64,000 nucleotides of DNA from Clarkia xantiana subsp. parviflora. Taxonomy: Eukaryota > Streptophyta > Magnoliopsida > Myrtales > Onagraceae. The DNA is taken from the NCBI GenBank assembly GCA_036873135.1, contig JAPTYO010000002.1:19556452-19620451 (forward strand), written 5' to 3'. A program made the translations under genes and the position numbers. Of the stretch, positions 11,471 through 22,708 are shown piece by piece. Each line of letters starts with the position of its first letter. The stretch's first letter is position 1. Below the pieces are notes generated by a model. The model ran no database searches. It worked only from the letters and a program-made list of their open reading frames with translations, and had not been told where the DNA came from.

Positions 11471-12881
11471 GACCAAGTTCCACGCACATGGTAAAGTTGG
11501 TACATACCATGGAAGGAACTAACATCCTAAGGAGCTATCATGCAAACGGGGGATTAACGCGACAAACCGTAAGAATCGAACGCGGCAACGCTTAAGGAAA
11601 ATTTTTTCTACGGCACCAAGACGACAAGTGACTATGCCTAAAATTATTGGGCAATCCCCGTCAACCAAAAAACCCGCCAAGAAGGAGAATCATGCATATC
11701 GACCAAAAAAGCTTCCACACGAAGATACAAGGAATTCTACATCAAATACCCACGGAAATGGAAAATCGCCTAAATTATGGACAAACGACGATAATGATGG
11801 CAATCAATCAGCAATTACTCGACGTATAAACATCAACAAGCAGTCCCACATGTCGACAATGAAAAATGACTTAAACAAACAACAACACGGTGACATCGGC
11901 ATTCAAGTCGAAGCTGTCCTAAGAATTCGAGTTTCTAAACTACCTCAAAACATGACGAAAAGTATCCCAATGGACTCCCCTCGTCGAGACGATTCCGGAA
12001 AGGTAAGGACCGCGACGAGACGAGGCCGGGAAGGCGGCGCGTGGGCCACACGCTCCGGCGGAGGTGCCTCTCACGCGGCGGCGCGTGAGGGCGCGTGCGG
12101 GATCTTCTGGCGGCTCCGAAGGCGGCGCTGGAATCCTTGGGATGAACCGAGTCGAATGGTGGTGTCAACTTCCAAAAACAAGCCAAAAATCAGACTCGAA
12201 ACTGTCAGAATGTATCTAAGCTCCACGACGGCGAAGAAATTTTGAACACAAAAGCAATTTCGGGAAAGGGTGAATGAATTACCTGCAAAGGGAATGGAAT
12301 GGTGAATTCCCAAGATGCTGGAAGGATAAATGGGGATGTGTGTATTTACAAATCCCAAAGAGATGCTTTGTGGATAAGGATCAAAGGATTAGTTTACCTA
12401 CATTCAAGACTAAACCCCTACGGTATACTCTACCCTCTCCTCTTAAAATATCTACTCCTATGCATGTCTTGACATTGCACGTATCAAATCCATTACTATA
12501 CACGTATGTTGCAATCACATGATTCATGATTCGGTAATCACTTAGTCATTTTAGAAACGTACGACTTCTATTTCTTGTATTGCGTAATTACAATCTTGCC
12601 ATGACTATTACCTATACATGCGTATCGATAGAGGCATGCTCGCATAATATATTATAAATTGCGTATGTCTCCGACGATAACCATACTTGCGCATATACAT
12701 TTCCTATTGCACTAACCATGATGATAGGAAACAAAGTCATTTGGTCGGAAAATCAAACGACGGACGAAATCAAGATGCTTGCGTCCGACCAACGATCAAA
12801 ACTGAAAGGTTAGCGTCAAACTCGAATTGGACAAATATCCTAACTTAAAATAGAGTCAAGAAAGGTTCTAAACCGTTACTT

Positions 12882-12895
12882 GACTCGGGGGCAAG
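12882..12895 (+). other. Polypurine tract of element A
   Basis: GACTCGGGGGCAAG immediately precedes the 3' LTR (TGATGG). Element B has GGGGGCAAA in the same place on its strand (32873-32881 reversed), so the plus-strand primers of the two elements are nearly the same. Confidence 0.6.
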
Positions 12896-13690
12896 TGATG
12901 GATAAATGTCCAATTCGGGTTCGTATTTACATTTCGGGCCTCGTAAACGTGTCAAAAATTAAATCTTCGTTTAAAAACATCTCCCACGGTATCAAAACGG
13001 TCCGGAAGCGCATTTACGCGCATCCGGACCGGACCTCCGGGTTGCGTAAAGCAATCTGGAGGTCCGGGTTGCGCGGCAATCCGGACCTCGCCGAATTGCC
13101 CAAATTCGACGAGGTCCGGATTGCCCTACGGGTATCGCGCGACTACCGTATCCGCGATTACCATTGCGTGCAGAGAAGTCAAGTTCGCACATTACCAATA
13201 TGGATGACGGTTACCGCATGATCTTGAACCGTCATCAAACCGCTCTAAAACCGGGTCCGGTCCCAAGAAAGCCTATAAATAGGAGGTCTTGGCCACCCAT
13301 TTTCACACATTCTCTCATTTGCCCAACTTTGGTATTTTGAGCTCTGACTTCTCTCTAGAAATATTCTCTCTCTAGAAATTACTCTTTTGCCATTATAGTG
13401 ACTTAAGCTTCGGAGAGGGCTCCGCTAGCACCACCCCCCCTCTCCGTGCTAGCATTGGTCCTTCGTGCAGGAACCGTTGCCCAGACATCCGCATTTGCGC
13501 ACAGTCCACTGCCTTACAAGACTCGGACATTTCCTTGAGACACAGCCGTACCGAGACACAGACCTCCACAGGAATCAACCGAACACTCATCAGTGGCCCA
13601 ACCTCTTCCCGACGAAGGGTTACAGCCCAAAGCCCGCACAACCACGCGAACGAACGCGTCCTCACGACCCTGTTCATCCCGGACACAACA
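12896..13690 (+). repeat. 3' LTR of element A
   Basis: 795 bp, one base shorter than the 5' copy. It ends CGGACACAACA and is followed by the ATAAT target duplication. Most differences from the 5' LTR are transitions. TATAAATA is at 13274-13281. Confidence 0.93.
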
Positions 13691-14801
13691 ATAATACCAT
13701 TTAAACGTGGATTTATTTGAGAAAAATCTAACTTACTCTCTAAACTTTATTTTTTGAGTTTATTAATATATATAGTCGATTCATGGACTATCACCAAATT
13801 TGAAAATATTAAATCTAAATTCACACTTGGTATTAAAATAATAATAACTGAAATTTGTTGTACAATTTTATTAGATAAGTTCCATAAAAGAATATCGCAC
13901 AAAATAATATGCTCATTTACGAAAATCATACGCGTTATTTTTATATAATAATAAGCGATAAGGTAGAAAAAAATATAAATAAAGAAATAATAATACTCGC
14001 CAAAAAAATATGCGAACATTTTAGTAAATGAGTTAATACAAGAATTAAGAAACACAATGTTGTGGGGGAAAATAGTTCTAGCTTCATTTAATTTATTCCC
14101 TGCCCTGAATAGAGCAAAAGATAGTCATAAAATTTCTAATCATCATTGAGCTTTACCAACTTCAAATTATTAAAGTATGAAAAACAACATTAGAATTCCT
14201 TAAAAAAAACAATAATAATAACCATCAATACTAATCAACTGTGATCTTCATTTAAAAAAAAAAATCAACTGTGAGAAAAGAAATAATTTATTTCTTCTGG
14301 GCCAAAAGGATATCTTACTAGTTTTGGTCTCTTGGAATATGTGAAGCGGTTATGGGCTCTGTCAATATGGCCTGATGGTGGCCACATTCTCCCTAAACTT
14401 TTGGTAAGTAATAATGTATATATAGAATTATAGATATTATTATATAGTCGGTCCGCATGTTTTCTCAAATAAGAACTTTGTTAAAACTCAAATATCCGGT
14501 TGATTAATAGTTTCCGTTGATGGATGGAAAATACTTATGTGACCCACACGTAATAATATACGACATTAAAATATGCCGTGATTGTTGTGAGTCACATGCA
14601 AAAAGAGGTGTTAGAAAAATAAATAGGAAGTCTGCACTCAATGTTTTTTTTTTGGTGAAAATCTGCACTCAGTGTTTGATATAAGAAACAATTCAAATTT
14701 TGGTGCACTTATATATCTTGAATAATAATGCAAAAATGAATTTCAACACAAAAATACCATATCTTACAAGCTATCGAAAAGCTAAGAAACCGTATAAAAC
14801 T
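13691..14801. other. AT-rich intergenic spacer
   Basis: Begins with the right ATAAT duplication of element A. No gene, RNA or terminal-repeat structure seen; short frames here are chance. Confidence 0.5.
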
Positions 14802-14809
14802 CAAAAGAC

Positions 14810-15566
14810 TAGGGGTGTCAATGGGGCAGATCGGGGCAGATTCTGATAATACCATCCCCACCCCACGATCTTATTTCATCTACCATAATTGCCCCAAAAC
14901 CGTCGTGGGGCGGAAGTACTTAATAGTTATGCCCCGCGGGGATATCCACGGTGCATTGCCCCGCCCCACCTACTTTGTTAATTAAAAATAATTTCTAAAT
15001 TTGTATTAATAATATTTACTTAAATTTACATAAAAGAAGCAAAGTAAAATTGTAAAAGTTGCAAATAGGTATATACGTCTCTAATCCAACATAAAAACTA
15101 AAACATGTAAAAATTGAGCAAAATTATTATTTTTTTTTTTCCGATCAAAATTATTATTTCATGTAACTTATTATTTTAGATAACAAAATAGTTTACTAAG
15201 TTTCATCAACCACTAAAGAAATGTAAAAACAAAACTCCACAACGATATTATAATTAATATTTTGTTACGACATCTTCTAAGACGCTCTATATTTTTACTT
15301 GGCTGTTAATGGAAAAAACTTCTATTATTATATAATGACCAAATAATATTTCTAGTATTACACAATAACTCCTGAAGTTTTATAAAATTATATATACACC
15401 CCGGGGCGGAAGTTCGGGGCAAAACATCACATTTACCACCTATTGCCTTGCCCCACGATTCTTTCTACCAAATTTGCCCCATAATCCACGGTAGCAACTA
15501 CCGCGGGGCATTTTTCGGTTGGTGCACCGCGGGGTTCGGATAATCCATGCCCCATTGACACCCCTA
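14810..15566. mobile_element. Non-autonomous hAT element (757 bp)
   Basis: Terminal inverted repeat TAGGGGTGTCAATGGGGCA at both ends (19 bp matching) with a perfect 8-bp target duplication CAAAAGAC at 14802-14809 and 15567-15574, diagnostic of hAT. Both subterminal zones are dense in GGGGC/GCCCC motifs, as hAT transposase-binding regions often are. The interior is AT-rich and non-coding. Confidence 0.88.
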
Positions 15567-15574
15567 CAAAAGAC

Positions 15575-16394
15575 GCACTATCATGAAAATTATGTGATCG
15601 ACGGTCCAACTTTTAAAGTATTTTTGAATTGTGGTACTCACAAATCACAAGTAATAATGTACATAAAATTAGTTTTATCGTAACTATATAAATAATAATT
15701 ATTAGGGAAATAAGAAATTATTTGACATTCAAAATTATAATACTATATGTCATGATTAAAAGTGTGCCCCGAAATCCGTTGATAAAATATTTTTGACTAA
15801 GGGTAAATAAATGGAGTAACATTATTGGAGAATAGATTTTGACACAAAAAGTAGGATATTATATGAGGTGACATGAATTTCCTAAACATTGAAAATGTAT
15901 GTATGTACATTATTGTGGAATGAATGAAATCTAGGCTTGTAGCTAGCTAGCTCCTCCAAGTAGCAGCTTTTCCATAGACAAACGTACACACCACCGTGTT
16001 TATTAATTTGGACGCGGAATTAGACAAAATTGCATGCATGCATATCATATATATATATATATATATGGGGATCATAAATATATATTACCAACCCCGAGAT
16101 TCCACAAGGATGGAAGGTAGGCATACGCGTAAAACATGCAGTAGCTAGCTATCAACTTCCTTCCTTCCTTACTTTGTTTAATTAATTAATGACTGTCTTC
16201 TTCTTTTTTTGCTTTTTGGTAATTTAATTAATGTCAGTCAAATTTGAATACTTACATGCAGTTTCATTCTTCTTCTTCCATTTATTTATTTATTTATTTA
16301 TATATCCTTCTGCTTCTCAAACAGACGCAGCTAGCAACTCTCTGCACTGAACAGAGGTATCCCATCTTTTAGAGACAGAGAAGGAAGAACAATT
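15575..16394. other. Upstream region of the permease gene
   Basis: Intergenic and 5' flank of the AAP gene. Contains a (AT)n run near 16046-16067, several GCTAGCTAGC-type motifs, CT-rich stretches (CTTCCTTCCTT) and a pyrimidine-rich leader close to the start codon. No defined promoter element can be fixed. Confidence 0.4.
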
Positions 16395-19300
16395 ATGCAG
16401 GTTTCTTCTTCTTCTTCTTCTTATTCCTTTACACGCATGAATAATTTATGTATTTTGATATGTGCAAGTGCAACACACTTAATTAATTTAACTGAGATTT
16501 TGAATATTGTCTGGTTTTTGGCTCTAATTAACTGCAGAGGGCTGAGAGTCTGTCTATTCAGCAGGGCGGGTCTAACCAATTTGAGCTTTATGATGATGAT
16601 GGCCGCCTCCGACGTACAGGTAAATTACTTTTAATTTTTACCAGAATTAAAAAAAGTTAGCTGTGCAATATATTTGAAGATGTCAGTAGGTTTTATACCT
16701 ATGCTATATATGCACTGCCTGCCACTTCTAATTAAATTATTGTAGAAAACAATTAACTGTATTGTTAGATTGAGCCTTGCATGCCGATCGAAGTTGGTAT
16801 GTTTCTGAAATTCAGAATCTTATTCTAAACTTTATTTATTTGCAGTTCAATATATTTTGAATTCCTTATCTCTCGTGTATTCCTGTCCCTGCAAACAAAA
16901 CTATTAGGTATAAGAAATTCATAATAATTGTTGTATTCATTTTACTGAAGATATGGTTTGGTATCCTAAATGAGATAGATAATAATAATATTTAAAAAGC
17001 TGATTTTACCCTTAATATTAAAATAATATTGATTCCTTTTATTTTATTAATTAAAAACAAAATAAAAAAACTTACGGGTGGGCTCAGGCAGGCAAAGAGC
17101 CTCGATGGTGGGCTTTAGACGGAGCCACAGAGTGCTTTTTTTTTTTTTAATTTTACATTGCTTTCGCAAGTTCGTATCGGGAGCGTTAAGGTTAAAGTCC
17201 TCCACAAGGAGGCGTCTCCGGCGGGTTTCGACCTCGGGTCGTCCACGGAGAACACAACTCGCTTTACCAGTTGATCCAACCAACCTTGGGTCCAATTGTG
17301 GCCGGAGAGTTTGCAATCAGACCTCTCTGGCCCTAGTGTAATTTAGTTGACGGCGACTTCCGAGTGAGTTTAGGGATCTTCGGCAGTCTTGGAGGTCGCT
17401 GGATCCGTTTGGTCGGACGGAGTCGGGTGGTGGTCAGAGTTTGGTAGGATTAAAGGGTCTTTCAGCACAACGCGTTTAACAAAAATTGATTTTTGGTACA
17501 ATATTTTTTAAGACTTTTATTGCAATACGTTTGTAATTTGTATACTTTTGGGTCATGCATTAGTTCACCACTGCTAAGTAGCACATGCTTTGCACGTCAT
17601 TTATCCTCTAATTTTTATTTTGTTTAGTTTAGTCCCTAAATTTATATTCATAATTTTTTTTTACAAATTAGCCCATAAAAAATTCAATCAGACCCTGGTT
17701 ATTTTAGAGGGTTAAATTATTTTTTGAAATTATTTAAAAGAGCTAAATAGTCTTTAAACAAATTAAATATTTTTTAAGTCAGGAAATAAGTAATCTGAAT
17801 GGTAAAGGTGGGATCCGATATTTCGACACGTTTGGAATTCTGAATTTTCATTTCGGGCAGATTCCACAAAAGAAATAAAGGAATAGATAAGGATTTTATG
17901 TATTCCAACAACATAATAATGCATGGCAATTGGCATGTTACTTAACTAGTAGTAACTAAATGGGTTACACGATACGTAGGAACTGTTTGGACGACAAGCG
18001 CACATATTATAACCGCGATTATCGGGTCGGGGGTGCTATCTTTAGCGTGGGCTATAGCGCAGCTAGGGTGGATCGCAGGACCAATCGCGATGATGATATT
18101 CTCCTTCGTAAGCTATTACACTGCTGTCATGCTAGCTGAATGTTACCGCACCGGTGACCCCAGCTGCGGTAAAAGAAACTACACCTATATGGACTCGGTT
18201 CGCTCTATCCTCGGTAATACATATGATAACACTTTTTAAATTAAATTGCTAAATTTTCTTCTTTCATATATGATATATGATTATATATATTCAGGGGGAT
18301 CAAGCGTACAAATATGTGGAATAATTCAGTACGTCAACCTATTTGGGATCACGGTTGGTTACACCACTGCAGCATCCATAAGCATGATGTAAGTTTTTCT
18401 ATTATATATTATTCTTAGGTCAATGCCTATTTTGCATACCAAACTTTCAAGGAATTGTGAAAATTGGTTTGATTAAATTGCAGTCCATTCGTCGAAATAC
18501 AAGTCGAATTTGCAGATCAGACACATGCATCAAGATTAATTCGACAGATGAGATTATATTAAAAAAAAAATCCAAAATTTTATTCATTATAAATCTTAAT
18601 CTAACGGCTGTAGGTCAATTACGTATTTTTACAAGATCCCTCAAATGATAACAAGTGTATAAATTAGTAGCTACTAGAAACTTTTATTTTTGGACAGACA
18701 TTAGACATGTGATGATTTGGTGTATCTGGTATAAATATCTAACTCACCTAAGTATTTATTACCAAAAAATAAACTCACCCAAGTATTTCTCATTAAAAAA
18801 AAATACATTATTTTTATAAAAAATAGCAAACCGAAATTCAACCAATTTTGTTTAAAACAATAGAAAATAATTGTCATTTTTTTTTACAAAGGATTTGGTT
18901 AACCATGGATCTGGTTAATTTTTTTTTTTTTACAAAGGATTTGACTAGATAAAACAATAGAAAATAATTGTCATTTTTTTTACAAAGGATTGGACCTTGT
19001 ATTATCTTTATCTTTTATGTTTACATATATTTTGATTTTTTATTTAAAATAAGGGTATTTTCTCTTCCTTTTTCAAAACAAAACTAAAGTTCTTGATTTT
19101 ACGAAGTGTAGTGTTCGTAAAATTGGCTTAACTTTGATTCTCTATTACTTAAAAGAAAAAAGAACAAAGTCTTTATCAATTCATCCAAATTAGTTCAGTA
19201 TTCAATGTGGTAATGGACCAAGTATGATGTATCAAATTTTTGGATCTAACAATTGATATGATGGTGGATGAACACAGGGCAATAAAACGATCCAACTGCT

Positions 19301-20771
19301 TCAACAACAGCGGCGGGAAAAACCCGTGTCATATGTCGAGCAATCCGTACATGATCATGTTCGGGCTAGTAGAGATTGTGCTGTCTCAAATCCCAGATTT
19401 CGACCAAATATGGTGGCTTTCGATTGTTGCCGCAATCATGTCTTTTACATACTCTTCAGTCGGTCTTGGCCTCGGACTCGCCAAAGTTATAGGTATATCG
19501 ATCGCTTCAATACCGAGTTAAAATACATAATCTTATTAGTTCTCTTTTCCTTTATGCGAGCGAGCAGCTATCAGAGAATTTCGCGGTACTACGACCGGGG
19601 TTAGCGCGGTGAGTGTCGGCCAGACACAGAAGATATGGAGGAGCTTCCAAGCTTTTGGGGACATAGCGTTTGCATACTCCTTCTCTTTCGTCCTTATTGA
19701 AATTCAGGTATCATCATTGAGGATTCTTCACGTTGTTTTTGTAGTGCTCACAAATTACAGTTGAACGGAATGTGGTAAATTAGTAAAATCACAGAAAAAT
19801 GGGCAAATTTTGAAGAAAAAAATATATTTAAAGACACTCAAACATAAGGGGGCTAAAGTTTACTTATATGCAAAAAAAATGTTTGGCTAAAATATAATGA
19901 TTGTATTTGCAATTGAATTTGTAGTTATTAGATATGAGAGAGGTTAAATCAGATTTTAAGGATAATAATGTTAATTAAATCTCAGCAGTTACACATATTT
20001 CAATATATCTGATCTAACAACTACAAATTCGACCGCAATCTTAAAAAAAAAAATCTAATAATTTCTAGAATTTTATAGCATTTTTTAATCTTAAAAGTCG
20101 GGTTTTTCCTTCAGGACACAATTCGAGCTCCGCCATCGGAAGCAAAGACGATGAAGAAAGCATCTTTCATAAGCCTCGCCACCACGACCATCTTCTACAC
20201 CCTCTGCGGTTGCTTGGGCTACGCAGGGTTCGGTGACAACGCCCCGACCAACCTCCTCACAGGCTTCGGCTTCTACAACCCGTTCTGGCTCCTCGATATC
20301 GCCAATGCCGCCATTGTGATCCACCTCGTCGGAGCATACCAACTCTTCACTCAACAAATATACGCATTCGTCGAAAAATGGGCCGCTGACATGTGGCCAG
20401 ACAGCAGGCTGATCAGTAAGGAGTTTAGGATCGCGATCCCAGGGATGCGGCGACCCTACAACCTTAGCATCTTCAAACTAGTGTGGCGTTCGATGTTTGT
20501 GGTCTTGGTGACGGTGACCGCCATGTTGGTCCCGTTTTTCAACGACATCGTCGGATTCCTTGGAGCGATAGGGTTTTGGCCTCTATCGATCCATTTTCCG
20601 GTACAAATGTACGTGGCACAGAAGAAAATTCCTCGGTGGAGCCCGCGATGGGTTTGCCTCCAATTGCTTAGCGCAGTATGCTTCATCGTGTCCGTGCTAG
20701 CAGCGACGGGGTCGGTTGCCGGGGTTTTTCTTGACCTAAAGGCTTACAAGCCATTTCACATGAACTACTAA
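16395..20771 (+). CDS. AAP: Amino acid permease, AAP family (AAP4-position homologue)
   Basis: Proton-coupled transporter that imports neutral and acidic amino acids across the plasma membrane (AAAP family). Seven coding exons: 16395-16400, 16538-16619, 17980-18213, 18295-18388, 19278-19492, 19568-19707 and 20115-20771. All junctions are GT-AG with matching phase, giving 475 residues, the usual AAP length. The hallmarks run in order: YDDDGRLRRTGTVWT, HIITAIIGSGVLSLAWAIAQ (TM1), CYRTGDP, KRNYTYMD, VGYTTAASISMMAIKRSNC, DFDQIWWLSIVAAIMSF, TQTQKIWRSFQ-type segment (here GQTQKIWRSFQ), LLTGFGFYNPFWLLDIAN, PFFNDIVGFLGAIGFWPL, and the C-terminal KPFHMNY. The first coding exon holds only Met-Gln. Intron 2 (1,360 bp) contains a SINE-like insertion. 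It lies tail to tail with UVR8; that neighbourhood matches Arabidopsis AAP4, but sequence alone leaves AAP2/3/4/5 open. Confidence 0.92.
17075..17470 (-). mobile_element. tRNA-derived SINE-like insertion in AAP intron 2
   Basis: A GC-richer patch in an AT-rich intron. On the minus strand it has a pol III A-box-like TGGATCAACTGG (17267-17278) and, about 32 bases later, a B-box-like AGGTCGAAACC (near 17223-17233). An A-tail follows (poly-T on the plus strand, about 17138-17150). The 5' head probably begins near 17343. GC-rich sequence to about 17470 may belong to the same or another insertion. No target duplication could be fixed. Confidence 0.45.
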
Positions 20772-21491
20772 AGAGTTGAGGGGGAGAGCAATATAGTTAA
20801 AACTCAAAAGGTTGCAATTGTGTTTCTATATATATTCCCTAAAAAGCTCCCTAAGAAGTAGGAGGGAGAGAATAAGTCAGGCAAGGTCAGAATGGAGACA
20901 CTCTCTACCTATAAATGTACATAAGGTGTCTCCAGGAGGTACCTTGAGCTTTCAGCTCTACTATAAAGTTGCAACCAATGACTAATTGGTTATTTAGTTA
21001 CTTTAGTTCTTTTTTATTATGTGTGTTTTTTTCTCAAGTAATATTCTTTTTATTAAGAAAGATTTTGAATTAGTTTTTTAAGGGTTAATTACCAAAAAGC
21101 AAACTTAACTTTTTGTATTTTGCAAAAAATAAATCAAACTTTTTTTTATCTTTGTAAAAACAAACTCAACTTTATTAAACATTGTAAAATGCAAAGTGCA
21201 AACTATGTTGACTTTTTCATTAAAAAGTTATAAAAATTGGACATGTATATTTCAACTAAAGTTAAAATTATGTTGATTTATCCATCATGCGTCACGTGAA
21301 CAAACATTTGATCCATTTTTTGTGTACGGTTTCTATAATTTGCTATATTTTGTAAAGTTCATTTTCTTTTTTGCAAATAAAAAAGTTCAGTTTTTTTTTT
21401 TTGACGAAGAAAAAAAAAAAAAAAGTTCAGTTTATTATCATTTTTTTCTTCTAAACATTGAAAGTTAGGTTTGCTTCTTTGTTATTACCTT
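20772..21491. other. 3' flank of AAP with a degenerate inverted-repeat element
   Basis: 20772-21070 is the likely 3' untranslated region and downstream flank. From about 21079 (GGTTAATTACCAAAAAGC) to about 21490 an imperfect inverted repeat is visible: reading the right end backward gives GGTAATAACAAAGAAGC, followed on both arms by AAACYTAACTTT. It resembles an old MITE. Its poly-T end appears to have served as the target of the next element. Confidence 0.4.
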
Positions 21492-21500
21492 TTTTTTTAA

Positions 21501-22273
21501 GGGTTAAGAACACAATAGGGGTCTGAATATTTGCCCATGTTGCCAAAAGGGGTCTGAATTGAAAAAACGTATTATTAAGGGCCTGAATTTTGAGTTTTGT
21601 GATTTTTCAAGTCTCCGTCCAAATTTTCTGTTAAATCTAACAGAACCACGTGAAAAGACAAAAATACCCTTTTGTAATTATTATACAATTTATCAATTTA
21701 TTAATTAATAAAATGTGAAATGTCTAAAATACCCCTACACACTAATTATGCCCTTAAGGCCACCACGCTCCGGCCACCACCACCCGGCTCCGGCGACCAC
21801 CACCGGCCTCCGATCGGAGCCAAAAAAGCTCCGATCGGAGCTTTGGAGCTCCGATCTGGAGCTTTTCGGTCGTCGCCGGAGGTCGGTGGTGGTCGCCGGA
21901 GGCCGGTGGTGGTCGTCGGAGGTCGGTGGTGGTCGCCGGAGGTCGGTGGTGGTCGCCGGAGGTCGGTGGTGGTCGCCGGAGTCGGGGTGGTGGTGGTCGC
22001 CGGAGCTGTGGTGGCTTAAAGGGTATTTTCGTCATTTTAGGTCAAACATATGAGAGACACACTTTGGTCAAAGGACATTTTCGGGTTTTCAAATTACTTT
22101 TGGTCACATGCCAAGCATGTGACCACTTTCCGTCACTTTTAACAGAAAAAATAGACGGAGACCTCACTTATACACAAAAATCAAAATTCAGGCCCTAAAT
22201 AATACGTTTTTTCAATTCAGACCCCTTTTGGCAACATGGGCAAATATTCAGGCCCCTATTTTGTTTTTAACAC
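21501..22273. mobile_element. Mutator-like MITE (773 bp) with long inverted repeats
   Basis: Terminal inverted repeats of about 100 bp: left GGGTTAAGAACACAATAGGG, right (reversed) GTGTTAAAAACAAAATAGGG, continuing with a shared CCTGAATATTTGCCCATG on both. A 9-bp direct repeat TTTTTTTAA (21492-21500, 22274-22282) fits Mutator, though it is low in complexity. The interior is GC-rich with about five copies of a GTCGCCGGAGGTCGGTGGTG-type unit (about 21870-21980) and a near-palindromic GGTCACATGCCAAGCATGTG. It belongs to the same family as 29613-30478. No transposase. Confidence 0.82.
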
Positions 22274-22282
22274 TTTTTTTAA

Positions 22283-22708
22283 TAGTACATCATTATTTAT
22301 TCTCTAAATCAATATTCAAATTAAGCAACACAAATGCATCATAATAAGGAATAACATATGAAGCAATTATTAGCTTCCTTTTTCCATAAATACTAACCGA
22401 AATACATTTCTTGCACTAATGTTCTTGCCCATACTCTTCACTGCCAATGTAACTGAACAATAGATAATGTCATTTCCTAAGCACTCCATACCATTCATTC
22501 TACAGAATACATACTACACAGAAGAAGACACAACAATCCATACTAGCTATACTCGGAAACTACTCGGTACGAACCAAACCGAGACGCAAAAAGATCAAAC
22601 ATTTATTCTTCTCCCTACAAGACTAACAGACAGGCTCACTAGGCTACTGTCATTAGTTAAATTCTGCATCGTACCTTGCAATACAGGGTGGATGGTGTTT
22701 GCTCATGT
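22283..22708. other. 3' flank and untranslated region of UVR8
   Basis: No gene seen between the Mutator-like element and the UVR8 stop codon. It likely includes the UVR8 3' untranslated region (minus strand). Confidence 0.45.

Larger units (their letters stand above)
7350..12881 (+). other. Long non-coding 3' region of element A
   Basis: About 5.5 kb without a recognisable protein domain on either strand. It contains the 66-bp array at 7933, a zone of degenerate duplications at about 8290-8870 (CCTCTGTTTAGA and TGGTYCCTGGAC phrases recur), a duplicated ATGTCGACAA phrase near 10560-10640, and the 18-bp minisatellite at 10688. A GC-rich island at about 11985-12150 on an AT-rich background reads on the minus strand like the 5' part of a cellular gene (CCTTTCCGGAATCG, basic and proline-rich translation), but I cannot identify it. 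Open frames here are by-products of the repeats. Confidence 0.6.
3388..13690 (+). mobile_element. Element A: non-autonomous Ty3/gypsy (Tat-like) LTR retrotransposon, gag-protease-gag
   Basis: Two LTRs (796 and 795 bp) that begin TGATGG and end AACA bound a 10.3-kb element. It is flanked by a perfect 5-bp direct repeat ATAAT at 3383-3387 and 13691-13695. By eye the LTRs differ at about 14 positions plus one 1-bp indel (about 98% identity), so the insertion is young. Inside are a primer-binding site, a gag ORF, an in-frame TAG, a protease ORF fused to a second gag-like module, then about 5.5 kb of non-coding sequence with tandem arrays, and a polypurine tract. No reverse transcriptase, RNase H or integrase motif is present, so it must have moved using enzymes supplied in trans. 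The family is judged from Gag and protease similarity to element B and from shared priming sites. Confidence 0.9.

Noticed and set aside
10528..11522. Four overlapping open frames of 250-290 codons on both strands
   Set aside because: They run through the 18-bp minisatellite, whose period is a multiple of three; the translations are pure repeats (ARININ, TRVNLD, LIRALM) and have no start or domain context.
21715..22053. Gly/Trp/Ser- or Pro-rich frames on both strands
   Set aside because: Translations of the GC-rich repeated core of a Mutator-like MITE; low complexity, no homology.
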